A stretch of DNA of 64,000 nt from JBBKXR01 sp037969585. GTDB taxonomy: Bacteria > Verrucomicrobiota > Verrucomicrobiia > Verrucomicrobiales > DEV007. The notes under the pieces were generated by a model that saw only the letters and a list, made by a program, of their open reading frames with translations, did no database searches and was not told where the DNA came from. A program made the position numbers and the translations under genes. Positions 31,380 to 40,239 of the stretch are shown here, one piece after another. Every line of letters begins with the position of its first letter. Positions within the stretch are counted from its first letter, which is position 1. The stretch lies in contig JBBKXR010000251.1 in assembly GCA_037969585.1 (NCBI GenBank), positions 7,992-71,991 of the forward strand, read 5' to 3'.

Positions 31380-31760
31380 ATGCTTCGCAACTCCGTCCTC
31401 GTTTTTTGCACCGCCACCGTCGCCGTGTTTTCGCTCTCCGTCGGCCTTCACGCCGCCGACGAAGAAGTCATCTCTGAGGTGATGAAAGAATACCACAAAG
31501 CACCCAAAGGCACCGACCCGATCGCCAAACAAGCCGCTAATGGTGAAGCCAAAAAATCGGATGTCAGCAAGCTGTTGCGTGGCTACAAATCGATGGCCAA
31601 AGTCGAGCCGCCCAAGGGCGACGTCACCGCTTGGAACAAGCGCTTGGAAACTCTGATCGCTGCGACCGAAGATCTGAAAGACGAGAAAGAAGGCTCGGTT
31701 GAAGCCTTCGCCAAAGCCGGTGACTGCAAGGCCTGCCACACCGAGCACAAGCCCGAGTAA
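31380..31760 (+). CDS. Small exported c-type cytochrome
   Basis: This 126-residue protein starts at the ATG at 31380, right before a signal peptide (SVLVFCTATVAVFSLSVGLHA). The heme motif CKACH is at residues 116-120, only six residues from the C-terminus, after a helical region with MKEYHKAPKG and LLRGYKSMAK. A C-terminal CXXCH after helices resembles class II (cytochrome c'/c556-like) monoheme cytochromes. It probably carries electrons in the periplasm. A terminator follows 35 bases after the stop. Confidence 0.82.
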   Translation: MLRNSVLVFCTATVAVFSLSVGLHAADEEVISEVMKEYHKAPKGTDPIAKQAANGEAKKSDVSKLLRGYKSMAKVEPPKGDVTAWNKRLETLIAATEDLKDEKEGSVEAFAKAGDCKACHTEHKPE

Positions 31761-31795
31761 CCAGCGCATCTGGCATAGCCGTCAGAATATTTAAG

Positions 31796-31835
31796 AAGCC
31801 CGGCAAGGTCCACGCGACCTTCCGGGCTTTTTTTG
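31796..31835 (+). terminator. Strong intrinsic terminator
   Basis: Stem AAGCCCGG/CCGGGCTT with an inner AAGGTC/GACCTT extension and a GTCCACGC-type loop, followed by eight T. It ends the cytochrome transcript just before the convergent oxidoreductase gene. Confidence 0.92.
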
Positions 31836-31838
31836 TCG

Positions 31839-33419
31839 CTACCTGGCCGCAGCAGCAGCCTCCGCACATTTCAATCCATCGAGCGCTGCGCTGACGATGC
31901 CACCGGCATAACCGGCACCCTCACCACAGGGATACAGGCCCGCCACTTCGGGGTGCTGCAACGACTCAGGATCGCGCGGAATTCGCACCGGCGAACTGGT
32001 GCGCGTTTCAAAGCCGACCAGATTGGCGTCGCGCGTCAGATAGCCGTGCATGCGTTTGCCAAACTGAGAAAAGCCGCGCTTGAGCAGTCCGACCATGGCA
32101 TGCGGCAGGAGTTCGTCGAGTCGTGCCGGGTTCAGCCCTGGATGATAACTCGTCGGCGGCAGATCCTTCGAGTCACGGCTATTGAGGAAGTCCGTCAGTC
32201 GTTGCGCCGGTGCCACCTGCCCGCCGCCGCCGGCGATCTTGGCTTTCGTTTCCAACTCACGCTGAAACGCCATACCGGCGAGCACGCCGTGCTCCGCCTG
32301 AAAGCGCTTCGTGTCTTCCGGTTCGATGGTGACTACCAGACCGCTATTGGCGAAGGGCGAATCACGTTTCGCCAGGCTCATGCCGTTGACCACTACCTCG
32401 TCATTCTCGGTCGCCGCAGGAACGATAAATCCGCCCGGACACATGCAAAACGAATGCACCCCGTGACCACGTATTTTCGTCGCCAGAGAATAACTTGCCG
32501 CCGGCAATTGAGCAGGACGCGGCTGACTTTCATCGAGGTGATACTGCTGGCCGTCGATAAAGGCCTGCGGATGCTCGACGCGCATGCCCATCGCGAAAGG
32601 CTTGGCCTCCATCAATAGACCGCGCCGCGCAAACAGCCGGTAAATGTCGCGCGCAGAATGGCCGGTCGCAAGAATCAGCGACTCAGCCTCGATCTCTTCT
32701 CCGGATCTGGTGACTACGCCACGCACCCTGCCGTCACTGATCATTAAGTCGGTGACGCAAGTCTCGAAGCGCACCTCACCACCGGCATCGATGATGCTCT
32801 GGCGCAAGGCCATGACCACCTTCGGCAAAAGGTTCGAGCCTATGTGCGGATGCGAATCGACGAGGATATCGGTCGGTGCCCCGTGCGCCACCAGCGTCCG
32901 GTAGATCTCCGCCACCGGGCCGCGTTTTTTCGCCCGCGTGTAAAGCTTGCCATCGGAAAAAGTGCCGGCACCGCCCTCGCCGAAACAATAGTTCGAGTCC
33001 TCGACGACCCGGCCTTCACTGAGAATCGGTTTCAGATCGAACCGCCGCGCCGACGCGTCTTTGCCGCGCTCGATGATGATCGGCTTGACCCCGCGCTCGA
33101 GACAGCGCAAAGCCGCAAAAAGCCCCGCCGGTCCCGCGCCGATGATCAGCACCCGCCGCGCCGACGATTCGATCGGCGAGAGATTCAGGCTGGGCGCTGG
33201 CTCCGCTGGCAGCGCCTTGTCGATCCCCACTTCGATGCGCAGTTGAATGCGGATGCGCTTTTTGCGAGCGTCAATCGAACGCTTACGCAGCCGCATTTCG
33301 ACAATCTGCTTCGGCGAGACCCCTAGCTCACGCGCGGCCGCACGACGCCAGGCATCCTCGTCCTCAGCCCTTTCGAGCGGAAGTGATATGTCGACTATCG
33401 GTGCGTCATCAGAATCCAT
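31839..33419 (-). CDS. FAD-dependent oxidoreductase (COG2509-like)
   Basis: This 526-residue flavoprotein belongs to the uncharacterised FAD-dependent dehydrogenase group. After about 90 residues of N-terminal domain (ISLPLERAEDEDAWRRAAARELGV), the dinucleotide motif VLIIGAGPAGLFAALRCLERG is followed by the family block VVEDSNYCFGEGGAGTFSDGKLYTR and CPGGFIVPAATENDEVVVNGMS. It ends with YPCGEGAGYAGGIVSAALDGL, which closes around the FAD. Substrate and partner are unknown. It has no operon mate. Confidence 0.88.
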   Translation of the reverse strand: MDSDDAPIVDISLPLERAEDEDAWRRAAARELGVSPKQIVEMRLRKRSIDARKKRIRIQLRIEVGIDKALPAEPAPSLNLSPIESSARRVLIIGAGPAGLFAALRCLERGVKPIIIERGKDASARRFDLKPILSEGRVVEDSNYCFGEGGAGTFSDGKLYTRAKKRGPVAEIYRTLVAHGAPTDILVDSHPHIGSNLLPKVVMALRQSIIDAGGEVRFETCVTDLMISDGRVRGVVTRSGEEIEAESLILATGHSARDIYRLFARRGLLMEAKPFAMGMRVEHPQAFIDGQQYHLDESQPRPAQLPAASYSLATKIRGHGVHSFCMCPGGFIVPAATENDEVVVNGMSLAKRDSPFANSGLVVTIEPEDTKRFQAEHGVLAGMAFQRELETKAKIAGGGGQVAPAQRLTDFLNSRDSKDLPPTSYHPGLNPARLDELLPHAMVGLLKRGFSQFGKRMHGYLTRDANLVGFETRTSSPVRIPRDPESLQHPEVAGLYPCGEGAGYAGGIVSAALDGLKCAEAAAAAR

Positions 33420-33464
33420 CGCGCCACTGTAGACGGCCTTATGCCGAAACGCGAATCAGGCAGT

Positions 33465-33487
33465 AGCTGCGAGCGTCAGCGAGTGGC
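33465..33487 (+). repeat. REP-like repeat, copy 2 (left arm)
   Basis: The core GCTGCGAGCGTCAGCGAGTG occupies this position. With copy 3 it forms an inverted pair (23-base arms, 1 mismatch) around a 29-base loop, a BIME-like arrangement between two genes. Confidence 0.65.
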
Positions 33488-33516
33488 CGTTTGCCGATCT
33501 TGTGCCGTGGAGACGA

Positions 33517-33539
33517 GCCACTCGATGACGCTCGCAGCC
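33517..33539 (-). repeat. REP-like repeat, copy 3 (right arm)
   Basis: The core GCCACTCGATGACGCTCGC occupies this position. It lies ten bases beyond the stop of the App1-like gene and is the reverse-complement partner of copy 2. Confidence 0.65.
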
Positions 33540-33548
33540 ACCCCGATC

Positions 33549-34757
33549 CTACGGCTCATTCTCCACCGCTTCCTCGATCGCTTCGCCGACCGTCGCCGGG
33601 ATTTTTTCGTCCCTGTCGACATTTTCGGCGACCGCCGCCACGTCCTCGTGGGTGATCAGCCCCACCTCGGCCGCGTGTTCGGCCATCGCCAGACTGTCCA
33701 CTGCGCGCAGCATCGGAACGCCTGTCTCGGCGACGTTGTCGATGAAACCGTCGACCCTCTCGTCGTGCTTGCTCTCATTGCCCGGATCGACATCGCGAAT
33801 GTAAACCGCCGCAATCCGATCACCGTGGCGATGCGCCACTTCGGCGTAGATTTCGGCATCGTCCTGCCCCGAATCGCCAATCAGCACGAACGGCAGATCG
33901 GGATAAGCCGCGATGATACGTTCCGCTTTCTCCAACTTGTGACGGTGCCCTTTCTCCGCAATCAACTTGTTCTCGTCGATCCCATAGTCGCGCAGCATGA
34001 GCGGCCCGAGCGGAATGTCGTTGTGGCGCAAAAATTCCTCGAGCAGTCCATACAGATTCCACGGCGAACTCGACACATAGAACAGCGGATTGATCGGCGT
34101 CGTCGTCGAGCCCTCTCTCATTCCCCGCTGCAGCGCATGATAAAACGTCGCCACACCCGCCAGCGGCTGGCGCAACCGGGCATTGCCGAACATCGTCTGT
34201 CGCATCATCAGCAGAAGCTGCGTCGCACCCGTATGAATGACCGTGTCGTCCATGTCACTGATGATGCCGAACTTCGCCGCCGCCGACGGCGTCAGCACCG
34301 CGTGCTCATTTTCGACCTTCCGATCCGCCGCCGGAACGCGTGCGCGCACCTTCGACCAAATGCCCCGCAGTTCAGCGTCCATCCCAGGATCGACCCGATC
34401 AAAAGTTGCCTGATAATAGCCTTCATCGCCGCTCGTCACCGTTTTCTCGACACCGGCATAGTTGAGCACCACCTCGGCACCGATCACCTCTTTGGAATTT
34501 ACCCGCCGCCACATCGCCCCGAGATTGTTCCACCAGTTGTCGTCCTCCTCTGCAGGCCGCGCCGGCTGATTCGCCAGAACCCGGCCCATGACGATCACTT
34601 GGTCGGTCGTCGCATAGCCGCAGTAGGCTTGAACATGCTCAACATCCTCGACGTCCGGCAGCAAGCCCAACTTGTCACGACTCCGATCGATCGCCCGCTC
34701 GACCACGACCGCCGCCTCGTGGACCCGCTTCTCAATTTCCGTTTTCCAATCGCTCAT
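33549..34757 (-). CDS. App1-like phosphatase (DUF2183 family)
   Basis: This 402-residue protein carries a C-terminal App1/DUF2183 phosphatidate phosphatase-like catalytic domain of the HAD type. The nucleophile motif is ISDMDDTVIHTGAT (DxDxT) near residue 182, FYVSSSPWNLYGLLEEFL lies near 250, and VLIGDSGQDDAEIYAEVA is motif IV near 315. The N-terminal third (residues 30-130) includes VQAYCGYATTDQVIVMGRVL, as in other bacterial members. A phospholipid or phosphoester substrate is likely. The start at 34757 avoids an 18-residue leader of odd composition from an upstream ATG at 34811. Confidence 0.85.
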   Translation of the reverse strand: MSDWKTEIEKRVHEAAVVVERAIDRSRDKLGLLPDVEDVEHVQAYCGYATTDQVIVMGRVLANQPARPAEEDDNWWNNLGAMWRRVNSKEVIGAEVVLNYAGVEKTVTSGDEGYYQATFDRVDPGMDAELRGIWSKVRARVPAADRKVENEHAVLTPSAAAKFGIISDMDDTVIHTGATQLLLMMRQTMFGNARLRQPLAGVATFYHALQRGMREGSTTTPINPLFYVSSSPWNLYGLLEEFLRHNDIPLGPLMLRDYGIDENKLIAEKGHRHKLEKAERIIAAYPDLPFVLIGDSGQDDAEIYAEVAHRHGDRIAAVYIRDVDPGNESKHDERVDGFIDNVAETGVPMLRAVDSLAMAEHAAEVGLITHEDVAAVAENVDRDEKIPATVGEAIEEAVENEP

Positions 34758-34861
34758 AGCCAAACAGCATCCGCGCCAGTTGACCCGGCTGTCGCACAAT
34801 CCTACCATCAACGATCTCGTCTGCCATCAGGCGATCTGCACGATTCTCGTTCTCTCCTTAA

Positions 34862-36091
34862 ATGAAAAACCTCGCCGCCATCAGCCTGCTTCTCGTCGTC
34901 ACAACCGCGCTCGCTGCCGCAGAGAACTGGCCAGGCTGGCGTGGGCCGCGCGGCGACGGATCGTCGCTCGACGAAAAAGTTCCGATCGAATGGCAGGTCG
35001 ACAAAAATACGGTTTGGAAAACACCACTGCCCGGCGTCGGTCACGCCTCGCCCACCGTCTGGGGTGAGCGCATCTTCACCGTTTCGGCGGTCGAAGAAAA
35101 GAACGCCCGCCTGCTGCTCTGCGTCGATCGCAACAGCGGCAAACTGCTTTGGCAGAAAACCGCCCTCGAGACCGACGACGAAGGCATTCATCGCCTCAAC
35201 AGCCGCGCCTCCAGCACCCCCGCCACCGATGGTGAAGGCGTTTTCGTCAGCTTCCTCGACGGCGATAAAATGTTCGTCGCCGCCTACGACTTCGACGGCA
35301 ACCAACTGTGGAGCGTTCGCCCCGGCGTGTTTGCCAGTAAGCACGGTTTCTGCTCCAGCCCGATCCTGTGGAACGGCAAAGTCATTATCAATGGGGATCA
35401 CGACGGCCCCGGTTATCTGGTCGCGCTCGATCAAAAAACTGGCGAACAGATTTGGAAAATCGACCGTCCCAACAACACACGCAGCTACTGCCCGCCGCTC
35501 ATCCGCGAAATCGACGGCCGCACCCAAATGATCCTGGCCGGCAGCAAATGCGTCGCCAGCTATGACCCCGACAGCGGCGAACAACACTGGATCATCGACG
35601 GACCGACCGAGCAGTATGTCGCTTCGTTAGTCTACAATGCCGAGCAAAAGCTGCTGTTCCTGACCTGCGGCTTTCCGGAAAAACACCTGCTCGCCATCCG
35701 CCCCGACGGCAGCGGCAATGTCACCGACACGCACATCGCCTGGCGCACCCAGACCGGCGCCTCCTATGTACCCAGCCCGATTGCCATCGGTGATTATTTT
35801 CTGGTCGTATCTGACAACAGCGTCGGCTCCTGCTTCGGCGCCAAAGATGGCGAAAAGTTCTGGCGCGAACGTATCACCGAAGGCGAAAATCACAGCGCCT
35901 CACTGACCAGCGCCCGTGGCGTCGCCTTTTTCCTCTCCGACAGCGGCACCATGACCGCCGTCAAACCTGGCCCCGAACTCGACATCGTCGCCCGCAACGA
36001 ACTCGGCGAAAACGTCTACGCCTCCCCCGCCATCGTCGACGGCCAGTGGATCATCCGCGGCGAGAAGCATTTGTTTTGTATTGGGGAGTAG
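34862..36091 (+). CDS. Exported PQQ-like beta-propeller protein
   Basis: This 409-residue protein has a signal peptide (LAAISLLLVVTTALAAAEN) and a WPGWRGPRGDGSS start typical of PVC-group PQQ-repeat (BamB-like) proteins. Repeats are visible as LLCVDRNSGKLLWQKT, VAAYDFDGNQLWSV, LVALDQKTGEQIWKID and CVASYDPDSGEQHWII. These blades fold as a beta-propeller that binds partners or quinone cofactors; no catalytic residue can be assigned. It likely works in the periplasm. REP-like copy 4 follows its stop. Confidence 0.88.
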   Translation: MKNLAAISLLLVVTTALAAAENWPGWRGPRGDGSSLDEKVPIEWQVDKNTVWKTPLPGVGHASPTVWGERIFTVSAVEEKNARLLLCVDRNSGKLLWQKTALETDDEGIHRLNSRASSTPATDGEGVFVSFLDGDKMFVAAYDFDGNQLWSVRPGVFASKHGFCSSPILWNGKVIINGDHDGPGYLVALDQKTGEQIWKIDRPNNTRSYCPPLIREIDGRTQMILAGSKCVASYDPDSGEQHWIIDGPTEQYVASLVYNAEQKLLFLTCGFPEKHLLAIRPDGSGNVTDTHIAWRTQTGASYVPSPIAIGDYFLVVSDNSVGSCFGAKDGEKFWRERITEGENHSASLTSARGVAFFLSDSGTMTAVKPGPELDIVARNELGENVYASPAIVDGQWIIRGEKHLFCIGE

Positions 36092-36100
36092 TGGTGGGTG

Positions 36101-36122
36101 GCTGCGAGCGTGAGGGAGTGGC
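36101..36122 (+). repeat. REP-like repeat, copy 4 (variant)
   Basis: GCTGCGAGCGTGAGGGAGTG differs from the consensus at two central positions. It starts 10 bases after a stop codon, as the other copies do. Confidence 0.55.
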
Positions 36123-36158
36123 CCGTTGGACGATTCCTCCCACTGCATGGACAGACCG

Positions 36159-36767
36159 TCATTCAGATGGAATTACTCCGTCAGGAACTTCTCCACGAAA
36201 GAACGCCTCACGATGGTTCTGGTTACCCAAATCCATCTCATATTGAATCCACTTTGAGCCATCCAGGACAGCCATCGACCATGCCCCATCTACAGATTCA
36301 CTAAATTGCCACAGTATGTGATCGCCATCTTTATTGCTAAATCCTTCGCTATCGGCCTGAAAAATTGACGGAGCAATGGAGCCAATAAGAGCCTTAATGG
36401 TGCCCAAAATATCCCAGCCGTTCTTGTGGTCGGTACCGGATAGCAATTGAAATGCGTAAATAACACGAACCTTTGGGAAAAAGGCCCTCAGCCATTCTAC
36501 TGCGCTCTTAGGATGACATTTTGCTATCTCTTCATCGAATTCGGAAAGCTCCGCAGTGGCCAACGACCCCTCGCGCACCAGACCTCTCTCGATAAGCGCA
36601 ATCTCAGTTCCGTCCGAATGGGACAAAATTAATTGTTTCCAGTTAGTCTGATCCTCGGTTTCACAATTGACTGTTGCAGCCAAACCGAATTCGTCGATAA
36701 CCGCCCGAAGAAGTTCGACCGGAAGCGGCTCATCCGAAGTGCCTAAAACGCGGACACAATATCCCAT
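36159..36767 (-). CDS. Hypothetical protein with lower GC, flanked by REP-like repeats
   Basis: This 202-residue soluble protein is not recognised. It begins MGYCVRVLGTSDEPLPVELLRAVIDEFG and has a mixed alpha/beta pattern with WKQLILSHSDGTEIALIERGLV and a C-terminal DGDHILWQFSESVDGAWSMAVLDGSKWIQYEMD. Its codons use more A/T at third positions than the neighbours. REP-like copies 4 and 5 lie on either side in opposite orientation, so the gene may have arrived by transfer. The shape resembles small immunity or adaptor proteins, but this is a guess. The ATG at 36767 is preferred over one at 36815. Confidence 0.6.
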   Translation of the reverse strand: MGYCVRVLGTSDEPLPVELLRAVIDEFGLAATVNCETEDQTNWKQLILSHSDGTEIALIERGLVREGSLATAELSEFDEEIAKCHPKSAVEWLRAFFPKVRVIYAFQLLSGTDHKNGWDILGTIKALIGSIAPSIFQADSEGFSNKDGDHILWQFSESVDGAWSMAVLDGSKWIQYEMDLGNQNHREAFFRGEVPDGVIPSE

Positions 36768-36828
36768 ACTCGCTCTTTCTTTTGTTATTCCAATGACAGA
36801 GAAAAGACCAAACATTCACCAACGCAAC

Positions 36829-36854
36829 GGCCACTCGCTGACGCTCGCAGCTAC
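36829..36854 (-). repeat. REP-like repeat, copy 5
   Basis: The core GGCCACTCGCTGACGCTCG continues into CAGCTAC, identical over the core to copy 1. It lies 10 bases beyond the trxB stop. Confidence 0.65.
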
Positions 36855-36863
36855 CTCGACGTC

Positions 36864-37835
36864 CTACGACGTCAGCGCTTCTGCAGGCGCGGGCTCACCA
36901 GCGTCTTCGTGATCAGCCAAATACCGCTCGGCATCGAGGGCGGCGGCGCAGCCGTCACCGGCGGCGGTAATCGCCTGGCGGTAGACGTGATCCTGAACAT
37001 CGCCAGCGGCGAACAGGCCTTCGACGGTGGTGCGGGTACCTTTTTTCTGCACAATGTAGCCATCGTCATCGAGCTCGACGCCACTGCCTTCGAGAAAAGC
37101 GGTGTTGGGAATGTGACCGATGGCGACAAACACGCACTTCACGTCGAGCTCGCTCTCGGAGTCGTCACCGTCAACGGTGCGGGCCAATTTGATCCTAGTC
37201 ATCTCGCCGGCGTCATCGGTGATGTATTCGGTAACGGTCGAATTCCACACCGGCTCGATCTTGGCGTTCGCCAGAACACGATCGGCCATGACTTTCGACG
37301 CACGCAATTCGTCGCGGCGATGGATCAGGTAAACCTTGCTGGCGAAACGGGTCAAAAAGGTCGCCTCTTCAGCGGCCGAGTCGCCACCGCCAATGACGGC
37401 CACCGGCACGTCGCGGTAAAAGGCGCCGTCGCAGGTCGCGCAGCTGGTCAGGCCGTGACCGATCAGTTTTTTCTCATCCGGCAAACCGAGGTGGCGCGGG
37501 CTGGCGCCCGTGGCGACGATCACCGATTTAGCTTCGTAGGTTTTTGAATCACCGGTCAGCACGAAGTGACCTTCGGGCTGCTTTTCGATTTTGCTGATGG
37601 TCGCGTATTCGACGCGCGTGCCGAATTTTTCCGCCTGCTGTTGCATGCGCGTCATCAGTTCCGGACCCATGACGCCTTCGGGAAAGCCGGGAAAATTTTC
37701 CACTTCTGTGGTCGTGCTCAGCTGTCCACCGGGTTGCGATCCCGAGATGACCAGAGGTTCGAGATTGGCGCGCGAGGCATAGATCGCTGAAGTCCAACCA
37801 GCACAGCCGGTTCCGATGATGATAACGTTTTCCAT
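36864..37835 (-). CDS. trxB: Thioredoxin-disulfide reductase
   Basis: This 323-residue flavoenzyme reduces thioredoxin with NADPH. FAD motif VIIIGTGCAGWTSAIYASRANLEP begins the protein, with a Cys and Trp where most family members have Pro and Tyr/Leu. The redox-active CATC (SCATCDGAFYRD) is near residue 138, the NADPH motif VAVIGGGDSAAEEATFLTRFA follows, and the C-terminal GLFAAGDVQDHVYRQAITAAGDGCAAALDAERYL closes the FAD domain. Length is normal. Confidence 0.95.
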   Translation of the reverse strand: MENVIIIGTGCAGWTSAIYASRANLEPLVISGSQPGGQLSTTTEVENFPGFPEGVMGPELMTRMQQQAEKFGTRVEYATISKIEKQPEGHFVLTGDSKTYEAKSVIVATGASPRHLGLPDEKKLIGHGLTSCATCDGAFYRDVPVAVIGGGDSAAEEATFLTRFASKVYLIHRRDELRASKVMADRVLANAKIEPVWNSTVTEYITDDAGEMTRIKLARTVDGDDSESELDVKCVFVAIGHIPNTAFLEGSGVELDDDGYIVQKKGTRTTVEGLFAAGDVQDHVYRQAITAAGDGCAAALDAERYLADHEDAGEPAPAEALTS

Positions 37836-38359
37836 GGTTTTTGGGGAAGGAGAGAGGATCGAGGAAAGAGAATAGAGGAGGTCGACGCCGGGGCAACCAT
37901 TTCTGACGGTAGATTTCTGCGTGGCTTACAGCTGGACCAAGGTGTGATACCGGCGTCCCGCCGGTCCCCGGTGGACGAGACCGTCTACCAGCCAACACCC
38001 GGTACCGATTTCCCAGGGGCCACAAGGGCCAGTCGGCGCCAAGACACCAGCAGAACACCTTGAGCATCAGAATAACCGCGCTCGAAAAGTGGGCTGAAGG
38101 CTGAAGGCCCACCAGCACAAAGCCCGGGCCTTCAGGCCCGGGAGTCCAATGCCCCGATTTCACCGCTCTGAAGGGGCGGCAGCAATCGAGCGCAGAAGGG
38201 GCCGGGGGAAGTTCGCTGGTGACCTCACCAGGTGCACACTTACGCTCCACATTTACCCAGCCGTGAACGGCTCGGCTTCGTGCTATCGGGATTTCAGCCC
38301 GTTCACTCGTTCCTTATCCTGACGCCGATAGGTTCGAAGCCAATGCCACTGCCATGCCA
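37836..38359. other. Intergenic region with GC-rich hairpins
   Basis: No convincing gene is seen in these 524 bases. The clearest feature is a perfect 8-bp stem CCCGGGCC/GGCCCGGG around TTCA at 38123-38142. Other GC-rich inverted words (GCCGGT/CCGGTG near 37960) suggest dispersed palindromic repeats. A trxB promoter should lie in its left part. Confidence 0.5.
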
Positions 38360-40129
38360 CTACATCCGCTCCGGCGGGACGATACCGAGCAGGCCGAGAC
38401 CTTTGCGCAGGGTGCGGCCGGTCAGTTCGGTGAGCGCGAGACGGGTGTCGCGCACGCTGCCTTCGGAGCGCAGCACCGGGCATTTTTCGTAGAAGCTGTG
38501 AAAAGTGTTGGCCAGCTCGAAAAGATACATCGCCAGACTGTTCGGGCGAAAGTCGGTGAGCACGGTGGGCACGGCCTCGGCGAATTGCGTCAGCTTGAGC
38601 GCCAGCGTTTTTTCGGCGTCTTCGCTCAGCTCGAGCGTTTCGACGCCGGCGAACTCGCTGCCGAGTTTGCGGAAGATCGAGCGGGTGCGCACGTAGGCAT
38701 TGATCAAATACGGTGCCGTGTTGCCCTTCAACGCGAGCATCGTGTCCCAGTCGAAGATGTAATCAGTCATCCGATGCTGACTGAGCTCGGCATACTTGAC
38801 CGCACCGATGCCGATCGCGTCGGCGATCGCCCGCTTTTCGGCTTCGTCGAGGTCGGTGCTCTTATCGGCGACGGCGGCGTAGGCGCGCTCGACGGCTTCA
38901 TCGAGCACGTCAGCGAGCTGCACAGTATCGCCGGAACGGGTGCGCAGCATTTTGCGATCCTTACCGAGAATGCTGCCGAAAGGGATGAATTCGAAGTCGA
39001 CCTTGTCGGCGATGGCACCGCCTTTGCGCTTGCGGGCGGCGGCGAAGATCTGGTCGAAATGCAATTGCTGCGGGGCGCCGACGACATACCAGATACGGTC
39101 CGCTCCGAGTTCGTCGATGCGGTAGTCGATGGTCGCCAAATCGGTGGTGGCGTAGAGGAATCCGCCGTCGCTCTTGCGGATCATCGCGGGTTTATCGGCG
39201 AGCTTTTCGTCGTCGTGGATAAATACGCAGACGGCACCGTCGGACACTTCGGCGCTGCCTTCAGCGAGCATTTCGTCGACCAGCGGAGCGAGACGGTCGG
39301 TGTAAAAACTCTCGCCAAGCCAGTGATCGAACTCGACGTCGAGCCGTTGGTAAATTTTCTGCAGGCCCTGCTTGGAGACTTCGACGCAGCGTTCCCAGAT
39401 GGCGAGGTTTTCCTCATCACCGGCCTGAAGCTTGACCAGTTCGGCCTTGCAGGTGTCGCGCAGGGTTTCGTCATCTTTCTGCGCGGCGTTGACGTCGCGG
39501 TAGAGGCGCAGCAGTTCGCCGACTGGATCGGCGTCGAGCCCGGCCTTGCTGAGCTGCGTTTTCCATCCGTGCAGGATCATGCCGAACTGGGTGCCCCAGT
39601 CGCCGATGTGGTTGTCGGTGATGACTTTGTGTCCGAGAAAGCGGGCAACGCGCGTCAGGCAATCGCCGATGATGGTGCTGCGGATGTGACCGACGTGCAT
39701 CGGCTTGGCAACGTTCGGCGCGGAAAAATCGATGACGATGGTGTTGGCATCATCGGCGCTGACAGTGGGCACGGCGAGGCGTTCCGGGTCGGCGAGCATG
39801 GCGCTGGCGGCATCGGCGATGACCGACGTTTCGAGGCGGAAATTGATGAAGCCGGGGCCGGCGATGTCGGGCTTTTCGCAGAGTCCGTCGGCATCGAAGG
39901 CTTCGACCAGATCGGTGGCGAGCTGACGCGGATTGGTGCCGATGCGCTTGGCGAGCATCATCGCGATGTTGCTCTGGTAGTGTCCGAAGCGAGCGTCGGT
40001 GGCGTTGCCAACTTGCGGCGACAACTGATCGAAATCGTCAAGTTCGCTGGCGGCGGGCAACGAGCGCACGGCGGCGATCAGGCGGTCGGCGATCTGCTCG
40101 GGAAAGGTCTGGGAGGATATGTCTGCCAT
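38360..40129 (-). CDS. argS: Arginyl-tRNA synthetase
   Basis: This 589-residue class Ia synthetase charges tRNA-Arg. The N-terminal Add-1 domain precedes the HIGH-type motif VGHIRSTIIGD, NHIGDWGTQFGM is the conserved block after it, and the KMSKS position is replaced by a KMLRTRSG variant, as is common in ArgRS. The C-terminal DALR anticodon-binding domain ends RLALTELTGRTLRKGLGLLGIVPPERM. The start at 40129 (MADISSQTF) gives a normal length; a longer frame continues upstream but its composition is not coding-like. The array carries two Arg(TCG) tRNA genes. Confidence 0.95.
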   Translation of the reverse strand: MADISSQTFPEQIADRLIAAVRSLPAASELDDFDQLSPQVGNATDARFGHYQSNIAMMLAKRIGTNPRQLATDLVEAFDADGLCEKPDIAGPGFINFRLETSVIADAASAMLADPERLAVPTVSADDANTIVIDFSAPNVAKPMHVGHIRSTIIGDCLTRVARFLGHKVITDNHIGDWGTQFGMILHGWKTQLSKAGLDADPVGELLRLYRDVNAAQKDDETLRDTCKAELVKLQAGDEENLAIWERCVEVSKQGLQKIYQRLDVEFDHWLGESFYTDRLAPLVDEMLAEGSAEVSDGAVCVFIHDDEKLADKPAMIRKSDGGFLYATTDLATIDYRIDELGADRIWYVVGAPQQLHFDQIFAAARKRKGGAIADKVDFEFIPFGSILGKDRKMLRTRSGDTVQLADVLDEAVERAYAAVADKSTDLDEAEKRAIADAIGIGAVKYAELSQHRMTDYIFDWDTMLALKGNTAPYLINAYVRTRSIFRKLGSEFAGVETLELSEDAEKTLALKLTQFAEAVPTVLTDFRPNSLAMYLFELANTFHSFYEKCPVLRSEGSVRDTRLALTELTGRTLRKGLGLLGIVPPERM

Positions 40130-40239
40130 GATCTGATGATGTGAATGCCGGGATACGAACCAGTCAAGGAGGTCGCACCGAACCGCCGATTGGGCAAGGC
40201 CGGGCTGTGCGCTCGTTATTCGCCTAATGCGCCGAGCGG

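Noticed and set aside
37549..38250. A minus-strand open frame of 233 codons overlapping trxB and its upstream region
   Set aside because: It shares DNA with trxB in another frame and has no recognisable domain; the upstream part is GC-rich palindromic DNA.
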